Source: Prunella strophiata
Taxonomy: Eukaryota; Chordata; Aves; Passeriformes; Prunellidae
Reading direction: 5' to 3'
Length of the DNA: 64,000 nucleotides
Assembly: GCA_036583965.1 (NCBI GenBank)
Contig: JAZBQD010000021.1
Coordinates: 18,359,766-18,423,765 of the forward strand
In this document: positions 48,868-64,000 of the stretch, piece after piece
How the letters are laid out: each line of letters begins with the position of its first letter
Position numbering within the stretch: position 1 is the first letter of the stretch
Translations under genes and position numbers: made by a program
The notes under the pieces: generated by a model
The model's input: only the letters and a program-made list of their open reading frames with translations
Database searches by the model: none
What the model was told of the DNA's origin: nothing

Positions 48868-50220
48868 TGACAGCTTCTCTTTTATGCTTGGGACAAGTGA
48901 TATTCCTCAACTAAACACTCAGCACTTCCTCCTTTTCCCTCTTATTCCATTCAGCTCCTGAGGAATTTGCTACACACTTCCTTTTGGAGGTCCAAAAGCT
49001 ACACAGCACTAATGTAGCGTTGCACTCGTCATGGGCTGGCAGCAGTGAAAATGCCTCTCAGTGTTCCTTGGGTTTCACTGGCTGCTCCAGCACCACCTGC
49101 TCCCCACCCCGCCCCTCTCAGACACCACGATTTATTTTTGTACTAACGGCAAAGTACACTGAGAAATAAATGGTGTGCTCTTCGTCTTCAGTTATTTCCT
49201 TGAAGAGATGGCCCTGGAAGAGAGCTCTGAGTGGATCTTTACCTATGAATCACTGCAAAGAGGCTGCAGCTCCCACTGCTAATCCCAGTGTGGAGAGAGG
49301 AGGGGGGATGTGTGTTGTACAGAAACCTTGATGTTTGCATCTGCCTTTGATTCAAGGAGAGGGCAAAAAGAAGCAATATCACTTTACACAGACAGGAGAG
49401 GGTTCCAAACCATGTTACATTTTGTACAATAATGGTTTTGAAAGATGACTCATTCGAGCTTGTCAAATTAGCCATTCCATTTGCATAGCCCCTGTGGGAG
49501 CCGTTTCAGCGAGCACAGAAACCTAAAAAACAACTCTCACACACAGAGAAAGAGACAGAAAGTCCTTTTATCCTTAGCTCTTCTTCTCCCACCAGAGAGG
49601 CAAAGGGACAGGTAGTAAAACACCTCTCCACAACATCTCCTTCCTTGGAGCACGCTGGAGATTGGAAAACATTTTGGCAAAGTTCATTCTGTGTCACATG
49701 TGTGCAATTAAAAAGCAGTTTTCTGATGAGGAAGAAGTTTGGTGAGGACACAGGCACTGACCTCCTGATCACTCCAACACTTGTCCAATATTCCTGATGC
49801 ATCCAAGCCATTGCATCCATTCTTGGCGCCGTGGCTCCAGGATCTGCAATCAGCCTCCACACTCTGCTCCCCAGTGAGACACAGCTCTCTGCCAAGCCTT
49901 GATCTTGAAGTGTGTGGGGCTTTCTAAAGCCAGACTTCTCTGTAATCCTGTGTTCCTGTTGACCTCTCCACTCAAGCCTCCTTGGAATGGTGAGAAAGCT
50001 GTTCCTAAGAAAGATGACGCACTGGTGAGGATTGGGCCACACAGGAAAGGCAGACTTGAAGGGGAGGAGGAGGGTCTTTAACTGAGTTCTTTCACTCAAA
50101 TCTGAACATTAACACGTAGTTCCAAATCAATCAGTCCTTTGCACAAATGCCTGAGTTTCTGCCATGGAAAGATCATTTTGGCATCATTCCTGCAACCACT
50201 GTGGTGTGAAGATCCCAAGG
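48868..50220. other. Unannotated non-coding stretch
   Basis: No supported gene. The 197-codon minus frame at 49506-50099 directly precedes the solo LTR but shows no retroviral or cellular motif that I recognise. Confidence 0.45.
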
Positions 50221-50847
50221 TGCTGGTGGCCTCTCAGGAGCTCGAGATGACCCTGATATGTGTTAGAAAGTCTCTGTGTCCCAGCCCAAGAACTGAAGAA
50301 GGAGTCAGGAGTCTTCATCTGCAGTTTCCAAGGTTGTTTATTTTCCCTTATCTAACAAATTTTCTCCCTGACCAGCCCAGGTCTGTTCAGCAGGTCAGTC
50401 CCAGGCACACTGCCCATCCTTAGGGCAGTGTTATCTTTTTATACTAAAAACTACCTGTACATTATTTACAGTTATTTTCCAATACCCATCACCTGTGTTA
50501 CACAGCCCAACTCTACTCCAAACCAATCCAAAAGTGCCACCATCACCCAGAAGATGGAGGCTGTGAAGAAGGAGAAAGAAGGACAGAACACACCCAAATT
50601 CCTCTATCTTGACCTCTGAACCCCCTTACTAAAAAAACCCAAAATTCTACATTTTCACCCTGTGATAGACTAACCATTACTCTACTTAATTTGTGTGGCT
50701 TGCAACTCTTCATATAAGGTTGGTAATTTTTTCCATGGCTCAAAATCAAAGGCACAGGGGTCTTGGGCTCTGTGCCAAGGCTTCTGAGCCCCCTGCCAGG
50801 GGCTGGAGCCATCCAGGGCAGCCAGAGGAATGTATTGGGTTCTGACA
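50221..50847 (-). mobile_element. Solo LTR of an endogenous retrovirus (passerine class II/ERVK-like)
   Basis: Read on the minus strand the element begins TGTCAGAACCC and ends GGCCACCAGCA. It is flanked by a perfect 6-bp target duplication CCAAGG (50215-50220 and 50848-50853). It is 627 bp long. In minus orientation there is a TATA box (TATAAAAAG, about 50435-50443), a potential start site near 50410, and AATAAA at 50337-50342, in the order expected for U3-R-U5. An 8-bp perfect stem lies at the predicted start of R (50408-50430). The interior, with plus-strand GAACCCCCTTACTAAAAAAA and TTTTCACCCTGTGATAGAC, resembles LTRs abundant in songbird genomes. A six-base duplication is typical of class II (betaretrovirus-like) integration. 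No internal retroviral genes remain. Confidence 0.85.
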
Positions 50848-53841
50848 CCAAGGAGCACTCACTCACTCTGAATTGAGTTTCCTGGGATGAGATGGGGCTG
50901 GATCTGATGCTCACAGCCATCAGTGTAAAGACTCAGCTTTGCTGGACCTCAGCTCCAAGGTAGATGAGATGCTTGGCAGGGAGACTCTGCCTCTTGCTAT
51001 CTGCACATCCTGCCACACGAGACTTAGCTCTGAAGTGCACATTCCAAACCTGTTTTAATTATCATCTTCATTTCCCCTCTCACAGCAACCTGACTCTCAG
51101 TACAAGCAGCAGGCAGAAGAAACAGAATTTTTTCATCATGTCTTGGCATCTGTCTCTCTTTCTCTTTTGTTCCCAATCTCAGTTCTTGTAGCTGGGTTGG
51201 GTTTGGTTTTTTTTTTTTCCCTTCCCCTTCTTTTTTTCATTCCAACCATGACTTGAAAAGATTAAAGCCTAACGTTACTACTTAGGAGAAGGGACCTCTG
51301 CCAGCAGGGTGTCCTGCAGGATGCAGATGGGGAGGAGCAGTGTGAGACTGAAGGGCTTTGAAACAACAGCATTAACATGTGGGGATTGCATTGCACTCAA
51401 AATTTTTCCTGAAAATACCAGGGGCTGGATTCTCTCTCCCTCACTCCTGTTGGGTAATACTTTTGTCTATGACTAAACCTCAGAAGGACAACTTGCAGAG
51501 CAAGGCAGCAGGTGGAGGCTGCCAGACTCTTAAATTGTGTAACTTTCTCATTTAATGAAAATCTTGGTCCGTTTGAGACCTTTTGTAGTGCACATTCATA
51601 TTTATGTAACATGTCACTCATTTTTATGTCTTTTTATTGTGGCTGCTTTGCTTAACCTAACACAGAACAAGGTTTGACTGGTTTATGGGAGGAAAACACA
51701 AGGAAAATGGACTGTGGAAGGGAGGAACCTGTTCTGGTGGAGCAGAGAAGGGACCAGGAGGTGCAGAACTGGAGGAGACTGAGCTGCCCCAGCCATTCAG
51801 CCAAGGCAGTGATCCACCCCTGTCACATCCCTACCAAGGACTCCTGTGGCCACTGCTTGAAAAAGCTTTTTGGAGGAGCTCTAGCAAGTTTGGTTCATGC
51901 TGTCTGAGATCTCAGTGACCCTTGCAGCATCCCTCATCTCTCTGCCAAGGCTTGCTCTCCCAGCAGCAAGTGCAGCAGGAGTTTCAGCACTGGAAGCTGT
52001 TGGCTCCAGGGCAGTGCCTCTGGGTTAGTCCTTGCTGCAGAGTGGTTGTGATTAACCCTCTTCAGCTGTATCAGTGAGGGTCAAGTGTGAGCTGTCATGA
52101 ATCTCAGCTCTCTTTCTGGCACTCCCTGGCTGTACTGCTGGTGTTTAGGGGCTGTCTGGCTCCTCCATGTATTTCCAGTTCTCCTACAGATTTGCTGCCA
52201 TCACGATGGGCTGCATGACTGAGCTGCAAGAGCCAGGAGGCAAAACTGATTTCATTTGCACAGAAACCTCTCTTGCTCATATCCACCTTTATCTGCTTAA
52301 GAAAAAGGGAGTTCTTTACATCAGGTTTCCCTCTGACTCCCTCTGGTTTTGCCTTTGCAGTGGAGGGTCTCTCATCTGCCCCAGAAAAGTGTGGGGAGCA
52401 GTGCAGAAGAGCTGGAGTTTGGGAGAGGTGCTGCAACTGCCCAGTCATTTCCATGTTTCCCTCCTTTACATTCACATATAATATTTAATTTACATCTTTC
52501 CCTCTACCACAGGTCTTCATTTTAGATACAGCCCTTTAATCAAGATGATTGTCTAGATGGAAAAAATATATGAGCATGTGCTCACTGCCTGTGAGAGGGG
52601 GAAGAGTCTTCAGCAAGAGGGAGAAAAACATTTTTTTGGTAATTTGCTATAAAATTAGTCAAAACCACTGATGACTCCCAGTGGCATGGGGGTTTATTAC
52701 AAAGGCAGAGTTTTATGCTCACCTGGCCCTGCTGCAGGTCTGTTTTTTCATGTTTTATGCAGCTCTGCATCCACCACAGTCCTCACCAAGCATCCCCTTT
52801 GCCCACCAGAGGAGCCATCAGCCTAATTCATGTAGTCACACTATTTAGAGCTTGAGCAAGTTTTCTCAGTTATGGTTATGTACAAGGTATAAATATTTTC
52901 CTTGTGAAGCAAAAACACCCCCTGCACCCTTCTTCTTAGGCACCCTCTTGAGAAGCTCACATGAGAGCTGTTAATCAGCACCATATTTTGAGGACTTTTA
53001 TTTGTTTATTTTTAATTTCTTCTTCTTCTTCTTGCCTTTTTTTTTTTTTTTCCACAGAAAAACAAGCAGCCTGTGCTCCATACTCACAATTTTATTTTCA
53101 CATTGCTGTTGACACACACTATCCTGACCAGTCAGGTTGTATTAATTTCCCTGATTGGCACCATGAGTAAAGTTACAGCTCATGTTTCATTTCCAGCCTC
53201 CTGCTCAGAATTCCAGCTCCTTCATGGAGCAGATACCACCAGAGGAATTTGATGGACTGTGTTTGCTTAGTGATGACCAAGCTGTTTGACTTACCTGACA
53301 CTTCTTCTTTTGGTTTCCCTTCTTTTCCCTCAAAAAGTTGGGAACACAGATCACCTGACCTGAGGGAGGAAAAAAGCTAAATAATAACAACAAAAAACTT
53401 ATTTTTCAGGAGAAGAGCTTTCCTGTATTTGGAAGAAAAAAGGCATTGCAGCATCTGTGGGTTTCCTCAGACCCTGGAGATTGCAGTGACCTTTGAGATG
53501 GATTGTGGGCCATCAGAAGCTAAATATGCTGCCTTTGGTTAGCTCGACATGAATTATGACTCTGGAATGCTGAGGTCCATGTTCCTGATATATTTAGGTA
53601 TAACCAACAGTTGTAACATAAAATTAAATCAACGGATTGCTGGCTGGCAAAATGAAGGCTGAGAACTGCTGCAGGCCACAGGGTAATGGAGTTACAGTCA
53701 GAACCTGGTTGCTCACTTGCCCACAACTACAAAATCTGCAATTTTTGGGACAGTTTTCTCCAAATCCCTCCTCACTTCCCAGTAGATGTGCACAGATTTG
53801 AAATAGCACAGCCCAAAGCCCAGCAGGGACATGGGGCCAAG
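50848..53841. other. Unannotated non-coding stretch
   Basis: About 3 kb with no supported gene. It contains T runs near 51209-51220, a (TTC)n run at 53018-53034 followed by a T run to 53052, and general single-copy-looking sequence. Confidence 0.5.
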
Positions 53842-54064
53842 GGCAGAGTGCTCCAAGCCCCATCCAACCTGGCCTTGGGCACTTCCAGGGATGGGGCAGC
53901 CACAGCTGCTCTGGGCACCCTGTGCAGGGCCCCACAGGGCAGAATTTCTCCCTAATATCCCATCTAAACATTTCTCTCTCTCAGTTAAACCCATTCTCCC
54001 TTGTCCTGTCACCACACGCTCTTTGAAAAAAGTCTCCCCATCTTTTTTTGTAGGCTCCCTGGAT
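53842..54064 (-). mobile_element. CR1 LINE fragment lacking its extreme 3' end
   Basis: The plus strand reads GAGTGCTCCAAGCCCCATCC, AACCTGGCCTTGGGCACTTC, GGGGCAGCCACAGCTGCTCT, TCCCTAATATCCCATCTAAA, CTTGTCCTGTCACCACA, AAAAAAGTCTCCCCATC and TTTTTGTAGGCTCCC. This is antisense CR1. The usual GGTTTGGGTTGGAAGG start is missing, so either the 3' end was deleted or the fragment was interrupted. Confidence 0.92.
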
Positions 54065-58349
<4,285 letters not shown>

Positions 58350-58389
58350 CTGTCATTTGTGTAACCTTTCTTTTCAGTTTGTTAATCAA

Positions 58390-58427
58390 TTACACTTTGG
58401 GCTTCATCAGAGGGGTCCAAAGTGTAA
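58390..58427. other. Perfect 11-bp inverted repeat beside the GATA array
   Basis: TTACACTTTGG (58390-58400) and CCAAAGTGTAA (58417-58427) pair perfectly around a 16-base loop, 41 bp beyond the array. No transposon family is recognised. In the minus-strand sense it would lie in the possible 3' untranslated region of the exon candidate at 58.8 kb. Confidence 0.6.
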
Positions 58428-58783
58428 CAGCAGCCACTATTGTTGCAAGGAAGGAACAAATTGATTGATGGTGGGTAATCAAAGTAATATAGAGACTTGG
58501 CATAGGCAATATTTACTTTACATCTGTCACTGAAGATATTTTACTGCCAATCAGTGCCTTCAGAAGGCTGGCTGGAACAATAGAGGTCTTTCTACTTAAT
58601 TCCTCCTATTGACTGGGGCTTACACTGACAAAGTTCACTTGCTGTGTAATCCTCAAGGCATGCACTGGCTGCTGCAGCCAAGTTTTGAGATATATATCCC
58701 CCTGTGTCAATGAATTGGAAAAAAGCAGCTCTTTGGAGCCAAAGCATTGAAGGTGGTCCCTGCAACACGGCCCATGACAGTGT
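58428..58783. other. Unannotated stretch, possible 3' untranslated region on the minus strand
   Basis: Single-copy-looking sequence between the hairpin and the stop codon of the exon candidate. No repeat is recognised. Confidence 0.35.
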
Positions 58784-58927
58784 TCACTTGGCGTTGTTGG
58801 CTTTGGAGGTGTCAAAGTGATAGGAGAGCTTACAGGAACCCTCCCTGCAGCTGCTGGGGATGTGAAAGGCCTTTGATGGTTCACTGGTGACCACTGTTTG
58901 CAGGTCAAGTCTGGCCAGGAAGATCCT
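58784..58927 (-). CDS. Candidate terminal coding exon, identity unknown
   Basis: Minus strand: a strong acceptor (CCCCTCGTTTGTTGTTGCAG preceded by more pyrimidines), then 47 codons in phase 0 ending at TGA (58784-58786). The peptide opens RIFLARLDLQTVV, carries a Cys pair in SSCREGSCKLSYHF (residues 26-39) and ends TSKANNAK. Codon third positions favour C and G, as in real vertebrate exons. An alternative is a weak donor at CCAA/GTGAAC that would skip the stop. Of the three candidates this has the best splice signal. I suspect a secreted or extracellular domain because of the paired cysteines and polar composition, but this is a guess. Confidence 0.55.
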   Translation of the reverse strand, partial: RIFLARLDLQTVVTSEPSKAFHIPSSCREGSCKLSYHFDTSKANNAK

Positions 58928-59380
58928 CTGCAACAACAAACGAGGGGCGGTGGTGGGAAGCGGGAGGAGGGGGGCATTTTTCTCCATTTCTCCCTGATTT
59001 GTTTTTTTTTTTCCCCTTTCCTTTTTCTGTTCTGTCAGTCCTGCTTGCTGCAGAGGTTGGTGTTTACAAGATGAGTCAGAGCAGCCACAGACCAAGGCTG
59101 CAGTGGGGGTGCAAGGAATCTGGGAAAAACGCCTTGTGCTGATTTTTGGGGCCCAGGGTGCGTTGGATGCCCAGCACCAGGAGCAGAGGGGTGGCAGCCA
59201 CAGCCCTGCCACCTCAGGGGCTGGCTGGGCACACAAAGCTGCTTTCACCCTTCCTGGTTAAGGCGAGGAGCTGGTGAGAACAGGAAATGTCCCTTTCAGC
59301 TGGAAGTCATTGGTACCTACAGCACATTCCACTTCCAGGCATTGACTCCCCTGACCCTGACCTAGACCCATCAGCCCAGG
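58928..59380. other. Possible intron sequence upstream (minus sense) of the exon candidate
   Basis: The polypyrimidine tract of the acceptor occupies about 58931-58995 on the minus strand. The rest shows no recognised element. Confidence 0.35.
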
Positions 59381-59577
59381 GGAATGCCTTTAAGCTGAGG
59401 GAGGGTGGATTTAGGTGGGATATGAGGAAGAAATCCTTCCCTGTGAGGCCTTGGCACAGGTTTCCCAGAGCAGCTGGGGCTGTCCCTGGATCCCTGGAAG
59501 TGTCCAAGGCCAGGCTGGACAGGGCTTGGAGCACCCTGGGATGGTGGAAGGTGTCCATTGGCAGAGGGTAGAACTGG
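59381..59577 (+). mobile_element. CR1 LINE fragment, 3' region
   Basis: Sense landmarks are AGCTGAGGGAGGGTGGATTT, AGGTGGGATATGAGGAAGAA, TCCTTCCCTGTGAGGCC, GGCACAGGTTTCCCAGAGCA, CTGGAAGTGTCCAAGGCC, GGACAGGGCTTGGAGCACCC and GGTGGAAGGTGTCC. The final 3' tail is eroded. Confidence 0.93.
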
Positions 59578-61267
59578 AAAACACCTTTTTCCCTGTTTTA
59601 TTCACAGGTCTCCTGGACATCCACCCACAAGGATTTAGTGCACATCTTGTCTGTAGCTGGTGCTGGCTCACTTCCCAGTTTCCCAGTGCTCTTGTCACTT
59701 CATTCCTGTGGCAGTTCATCTTCTGGGTTAAACACCAGTTGAGAGCCTTTGGCTCACAGGCTTTACAGCTCCTTCTCTCTCACAGCAAAACCAGATCTCT
59801 GCCCTCCTTAAGGCACACAGGACCTGTTAAAACCCACCTCTGCTGAGAACTTATCAGCCAGACTTCAATGTTTTAATGACTCTTAAATTCAATGAAAGAA
59901 GCCACATCTTTTTCATACTTTAAAGACCAAAGAGGGTCTAGACCTTGTTCTTATTAACAGTCTTCTGTCTCACAAATGGCAATTTTCCTGCATGCACTAT
60001 TATGACTCCCAAATATCCTCAAGAGAGTTGAAAGGGAAGCACCAGTAGGGTTTCCTGGGTTTCAAGACCCTCTGCTCCAAATAGATTCTATCCTCTTTTT
60101 TTTTTATTATTATTTAAAGGGTGGTGGGGAAGCAAAAGGGGAAAAAAATATTCCTGGATCTCTTCCAAAATAGCTAGCTAACTTCCAAGACATGTCTGTC
60201 AGTAGGCTTGCTCTGGAATTTCCTCTGCAGTTATTGGAGGGTTCAATTTTTCCATAAAACCTGGTATTATGTAAGGGGCACTGACAAATGTCTCCAGTTG
60301 GACCCTGGGACTGCAGATGCATTTGACAAGAGATAACAACCCAGGCTCCCAAATCACTGCAGTCACCCTGGAGCCAGAGCACACTTGCAGCTCTTCTGCT
60401 TCTCCATGGATCAAAAAGAACCAGAATTAAGGGTTGGAGATTTAACCTGATTATAGTGGAGATAAAAAGAATTCAAATGGATTTAAGCGTGTAAATGACA
60501 ACACAGTGACAGCACAAGGTTATTACAGCACCTGGAGCCTTGGAGCACATTCAGGATTGCTCTGAAACATCCCCAAATCTTGCATGTCTGTGTTGAGGGG
60601 GGATTTCAGTGTCAGCACATTTTTCAGGGAGGGCTTGGAGTGGCAGAGGGTGTTTCAAGGTCGAGGCTGGGGAGCCGTGCGTGGGAAAGCCTGACATTGT
60701 GACACTGCAGTCACACTGACCTCCCCAGGAACCACATCCAGCTTGTAATTAGGCAGGGCAAAGTGAAAGGAGACTGGCATCTGTTCTGCAGCTCAGAAGA
60801 AGCCTGGTGTGCAATCAAATATGGGTATATGTAGGAACACTCCTTCTGTGAAACCCACACATCTGTGAGCAACAATAGGGGTGGAAAAAATAGAATTCTG
60901 TGGGGTGACTACAAAGAGTGGGGATAGCTGTCCATGATTTATTGATCACATTCTGGAATAGCAATAGGCTTAGCTGAAAGGACTGAGCTGAAGACCATTT
61001 TTGGCATATTTGTTAAAGGCAGGGACACAAACACACATTATTGCATTGCTTTCCAGCAGCTGATGCCTTTAATGTAGCTCAAGATGGGTTTTTTAATGTG
61101 CAGTGACACTTTGGTGTGTCATAGACATCATTTGGTGTGTCATTGGTGTGTCATTGAAGTCATTTCCAGAATGTGTTTGTCACCTCCCACTTCTATGTCC
61201 TGTCACAAACCCTACTGACCCTTCACACCACTCTTGGACTCTGTCTCCTCTTATTGCCTGGGACCAT
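59578..61267. other. Unannotated non-coding stretch
   Basis: No supported gene. An irregular GGTGTGTCAT repeat lies at 61112-61157. Confidence 0.5.
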
Positions 61268-61485
61268 CATGGAATCACAAAATGGTTTGGGTTGGAAGAG
61301 CCTTTTATAGGTCACTGAGTCCAACCCTCTTCAATGAGCAGGAACATCTTCCACTACATGAGGTTGCTCAAATCCCCATCCAGTTCTGGAATTTTCCAGA
61401 AAGGCATGGAGCATCCATCCCTTCTCAGGGCAACCCACACTTGTGTTTCACCACCCTCATTGCAAAAACTTCATCATCACCCTCA
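61268..61485 (-). mobile_element. CR1 LINE fragment, antisense
   Basis: The plus strand reads CATGGAATCACAAAATGGTT, TGGGTTGGAAGAGCCTTTTA, GAGTCCAACCCTC, GAGGTTGCTCAAATCCCCAT, CTCAGGGCAACCCACACTTG, and CACCACCCTCATTG. It is a moderately diverged antisense CR1 3' end. Confidence 0.9.
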
Positions 61486-62811
61486 AGGATTCTCCATCAT
61501 TGCTGGGGCTGCCAGGTTCATCCCTGAAAGTGGCCAAAATGTGCTTTAATCTGCAAATCCTTCTGAGCTCTCTGCAGCACCCTCCAATATTTCCAGAGTC
61601 AGCCCAGGATGAGAAACACAGCAAGGAAATGGGGTAGAGAGGGAATATTTTACCTTGGAGCTACACTGGAGACCTTTCCATGATTCAGTGGAGATCAGGG
61701 CTCCACCACTTCCAGTGAGTCTGAGGGGAGGAAAGGGTGAAGGGAGCTGCCTTGCTGATAGGTAAAAGGTAAAAGTTCACAAGTCCACATGCACAGATGC
61801 AGAATATTTCATGAACTTGGAGGGATTTGGTTTCAGATCATGCTGCTGGAATGCAGCCCTGGCTGCAAAAACTCAGAGCAGCAGGGATGAGGGGGTGACA
61901 GAGCCAGGGTTGCACTTGAGCTCTTTGCACCCACAGGAGATGGTGAAAAAGAAGAGAAGAAGGGGATTACTGGAGAGGGATGGTGATATCCTGGGGGATT
62001 CTCCCAACAGAGGGGAAGGGGAATGCAGGGAAATGTTTGCTACAGCTCACACTCAAGTTCTGGTGGTTTTATTGATCCCTCAGGGAGCAGACTTGAGCCT
62101 TTCCTGTCTGAATCTACCTGGAACCCATGCCCAAATACCTGGCCTTTGTAGGTTGCTCAACCAGCTGAATCTAATTAAAAATCAATGGCCATTTCTTCCC
62201 TCTGCATAAATAATTGTAATTCATGTGGTCATAAATGATTTTTTTTTCCCCTAAGAAAGCTCCCCTTGATATCCAGCCACTGGTTGTCAAACAGAGGCTT
62301 GTTTCCTTTCCTGTTAATAAGTCCCTCTCTTTTTTTCCTGAACCAGGCTTTTTGGGGCATTACATCACCATGCAGCAAGTTGTGTCAAGGCTGGATGGAG
62401 ATAATTCACATCCTGTCAGACTGACATAAGAGAGTGGGCGACCTTCCAGCAGGGTAAAATATGAAAGGGAAAGTAAAATGGATTTATTCTCGTGTAAATG
62501 AGGGCTAGGGGATACCTGACAGATGGATTTGGGAGGTGATTGAGGAAGAAGGTTACGTGTTTAATTCTGTTCACTTTTTGTTCCACTTCACCTCAACTGA
62601 TTATGCTTTAAAAGCTTTGTGTCATGGCCAATTGTCATCTAAATACCCACAGTGAGTTACAACTCACATTATTGCTCCTTGGACAGAGAATGTATTTGGG
62701 TACTGTTTTGCAAAATGGGAAGACAAGGTAAAAAAACTGACCTAAAAATGATCAGAGCCAAAAGTTGCGACCCATAAATGACAAAATGAAAATGTTCAGT
62801 CAGAATTATAA
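61486..62811. other. Unannotated non-coding stretch
   Basis: No supported gene. Open frames up to 132 codons have no recognised motif. Confidence 0.5.
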
Positions 62812-63092
62812 AATCATGGAATGGTTTGGGTGGGAAGGACTTTAAAGCTCATCCAGTCCCACCCCTGCCATGGCAGGGACATCTTACACTATCCCAGGGT
62901 ACTCCAAACCCCTTCCAGCCTGGCCTTGGACATTCCAGGGATCCAGGGGCAGCCACAGCTTCCCTGTGCCAGGGCCTGCCCACCCTCACAGGGAGGATTT
63001 CCTTCCCAAGATCCCATCTAAATCTACCTTTGTCCAATTTGAAGTAATTTCCCTGTTTCCTATCACTCCAGGCCCTTGTCAAAAGTTCTTTT
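62812..63092 (-). mobile_element. CR1 LINE fragment, antisense
   Basis: The plus strand reads ATCATGGAATGGTTTGGGT, AGGACTTTAAAGCTCATCCA, CCCACCCCTGCCATGGCAGG, CCAGCCTGGCCTTGGACATT, GGGCAGCCACAGCTTCCCTG, CCACCCTCACAGGGAGGATT and CCCATCTAAATCTACC, then CCTATCACTCCAGGCCCTTG. About 280 bp of antisense CR1 tail. Confidence 0.95.
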
Positions 63093-63965
63093 CCTTCCCT
63101 TTTCCAGAAGAATTATTCTGCATTTCCTTAGCTTTTCACAGCCACTGTGTCACCCTCACTATTTGGAGGATTTTACAATTTTTAATTTGAACCTTTCTTG
63201 GTGCAGTGCAATCCCACTTTTTCTTGTCCCCTCCACTTCCATTCTCTGTGAATGCAGTTTTTAGGTTTTCAGACCTAAAACATTGCTAGTATGGAAAACC
63301 TAAGGCCTAATTATAGTCCCATTTTAATTAATGAACACCTACTATGAATTTAACTAGATTCAGGATGAAGCCAAAGCCTGAAACCTCCTCTTACTCCACA
63401 GTTACCAGAAACAGGAATTTCAGATTCTGTTGCCCATGTTTGTCCCTCAGGGCTCTGCTCTGCAATTAAAATAAGGAAGAACTGAAAAGTCTCACTTTAT
63501 AAAAGTGACCATAACTTTGCATCAGTTTCAATCACAAGCTGTGATGACTTGGAATAAACCCCTTCTCTGGAGAAATGTCACTGATATTTAAGGAGTGGGA
63601 TCTCTGCTCTGATCTGCCCTGAGATCTCCTCTGTAACAGAGTAAAATCAGTGAAAACTTCAGCATTTGAGAAGATTTACTCTGGGTTTATGGTAAGTAAA
63701 GGAGAAGCATCATTGCACATGAATCTCAACTCAAAATAAATTTACTATGTGCTTTAATACTTCACATTTGGCCTCAAATTACTACTGTGTGACAAGATTT
63801 GAGGGCATGTGAAACAGGAGAAGCTTCAAAATGAAAAATCTTGCAAGTTATTTCTATTTCATGTTACTACAAACTCTTCAGAGTCCTCCACATCCTTTTG
63901 GTTTCTGATTTTTAATGAAGCCATCATAAACCCACAGCAAATTTAGCTCAAGGAATTCCAATAAA
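63093..63965. other. Unannotated non-coding stretch
   Basis: AT-rich. It may be the body of a 3'-polyadenylated insertion ending at 63991, but no gene is recognised. Confidence 0.4.
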
Positions 63966-63991
63966 GCCTTTAGGAAAAAAAAAAAAAAAAA
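63966..63991 (+). repeat. AATAAA-like signal followed by a 17-base A run
   Basis: CCAATAAAGCCTTTAGG (AATAAA at about 63960-63965) directly precedes A17 (63975-63991). The spacing matches the tail of a reverse-transcribed polyadenylated RNA, yet no coding body can be seen upstream, so a chance A run is equally possible. Confidence 0.4.
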
Positions 63992-64000
63992 CAACCTTCC

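Noticed and set aside
49506..50099. 197-codon minus-strand frame beside the solo LTR, considered as retroviral remnant
   Set aside because: No gag, pol or env motif is visible, and it lies outside the target duplication that bounds the LTR.

Overview
The window reads as nuclear DNA of a bird, most likely a songbird. The main evidence is about ten truncated CR1 LINE fragments with the avian 3' end (core GGTTGGAA..GACCTT, tails degenerating from ATTCTATG). Supporting evidence is two solo retroviral LTRs, one of a type I associate with passerine genomes, plus old palindromic and L3-like repeats typical of sauropsids. I see no bacterial-style operons, CRISPR arrays, rRNA or tRNA genes. The species and chromosome cannot be fixed from the sequence alone.

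Most of the 64 kb is intergenic or intronic. No complete gene is visible. Nearly all open frames over 60 codons are chance frames or read-through of 21-bp, 4-bp or 6-bp tandem repeats. Three short minus-strand stretches do look like real coding exons, each ending in a stop codon: 16411-16636, 42105-42251 and 58784-58927. Each has an acceptor-like AG (good polypyrimidine tract at 58.9 kb, weaker at the other two), one open frame and non-repetitive protein-like composition. I could not name the genes. Because each ends in its own stop, they are either last exons of different transcripts, alternative last exons, or decayed copies. A fourth stretch near 48.1-48.4 kb resembles a broken coding sequence.

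Layout: 1-16 kb holds a palindromic ancient repeat (0.8 kb), three CR1 pieces, CATC and TTCTA microsatellites, a 31-bp A run and an L3-like fragment. 16-27 kb holds the first exon candidate and a compact 170-bp solo LTR with a 5-bp target duplication (25.6 kb). 27-34 kb is the tandem-repeat zone: a CR1, a 0.7-kb 21-bp minisatellite (27.7 kb), a second unrelated 0.85-kb 21-bp minisatellite (32.2 kb), and four telomere-type TTAGGG units directly against its right edge (33.0 kb), then two hairpin-forming inverted repeats (33.8 kb). 34-50 kb holds a possible conserved non-coding block with a perfect paired homeodomain-site palindrome (36.4 kb), small duplications, the second exon candidate and a GGGAAA purine tract (46.6-47.0 kb). 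50-64 kb holds a 627-bp solo LTR with a perfect 6-bp target duplication (50.2 kb), an exactly 1000-bp uninterrupted GATA array (57.3-58.3 kb), the third exon candidate and four more CR1 pieces.

No genes can be shown to work together. The most notable items are the pure (GATA)250 array lying just downstream, in minus-strand sense, of a candidate terminal exon; the minisatellite plus interstitial telomere junction; the two solo LTRs with intact target duplications; and the three unassigned exon candidates.
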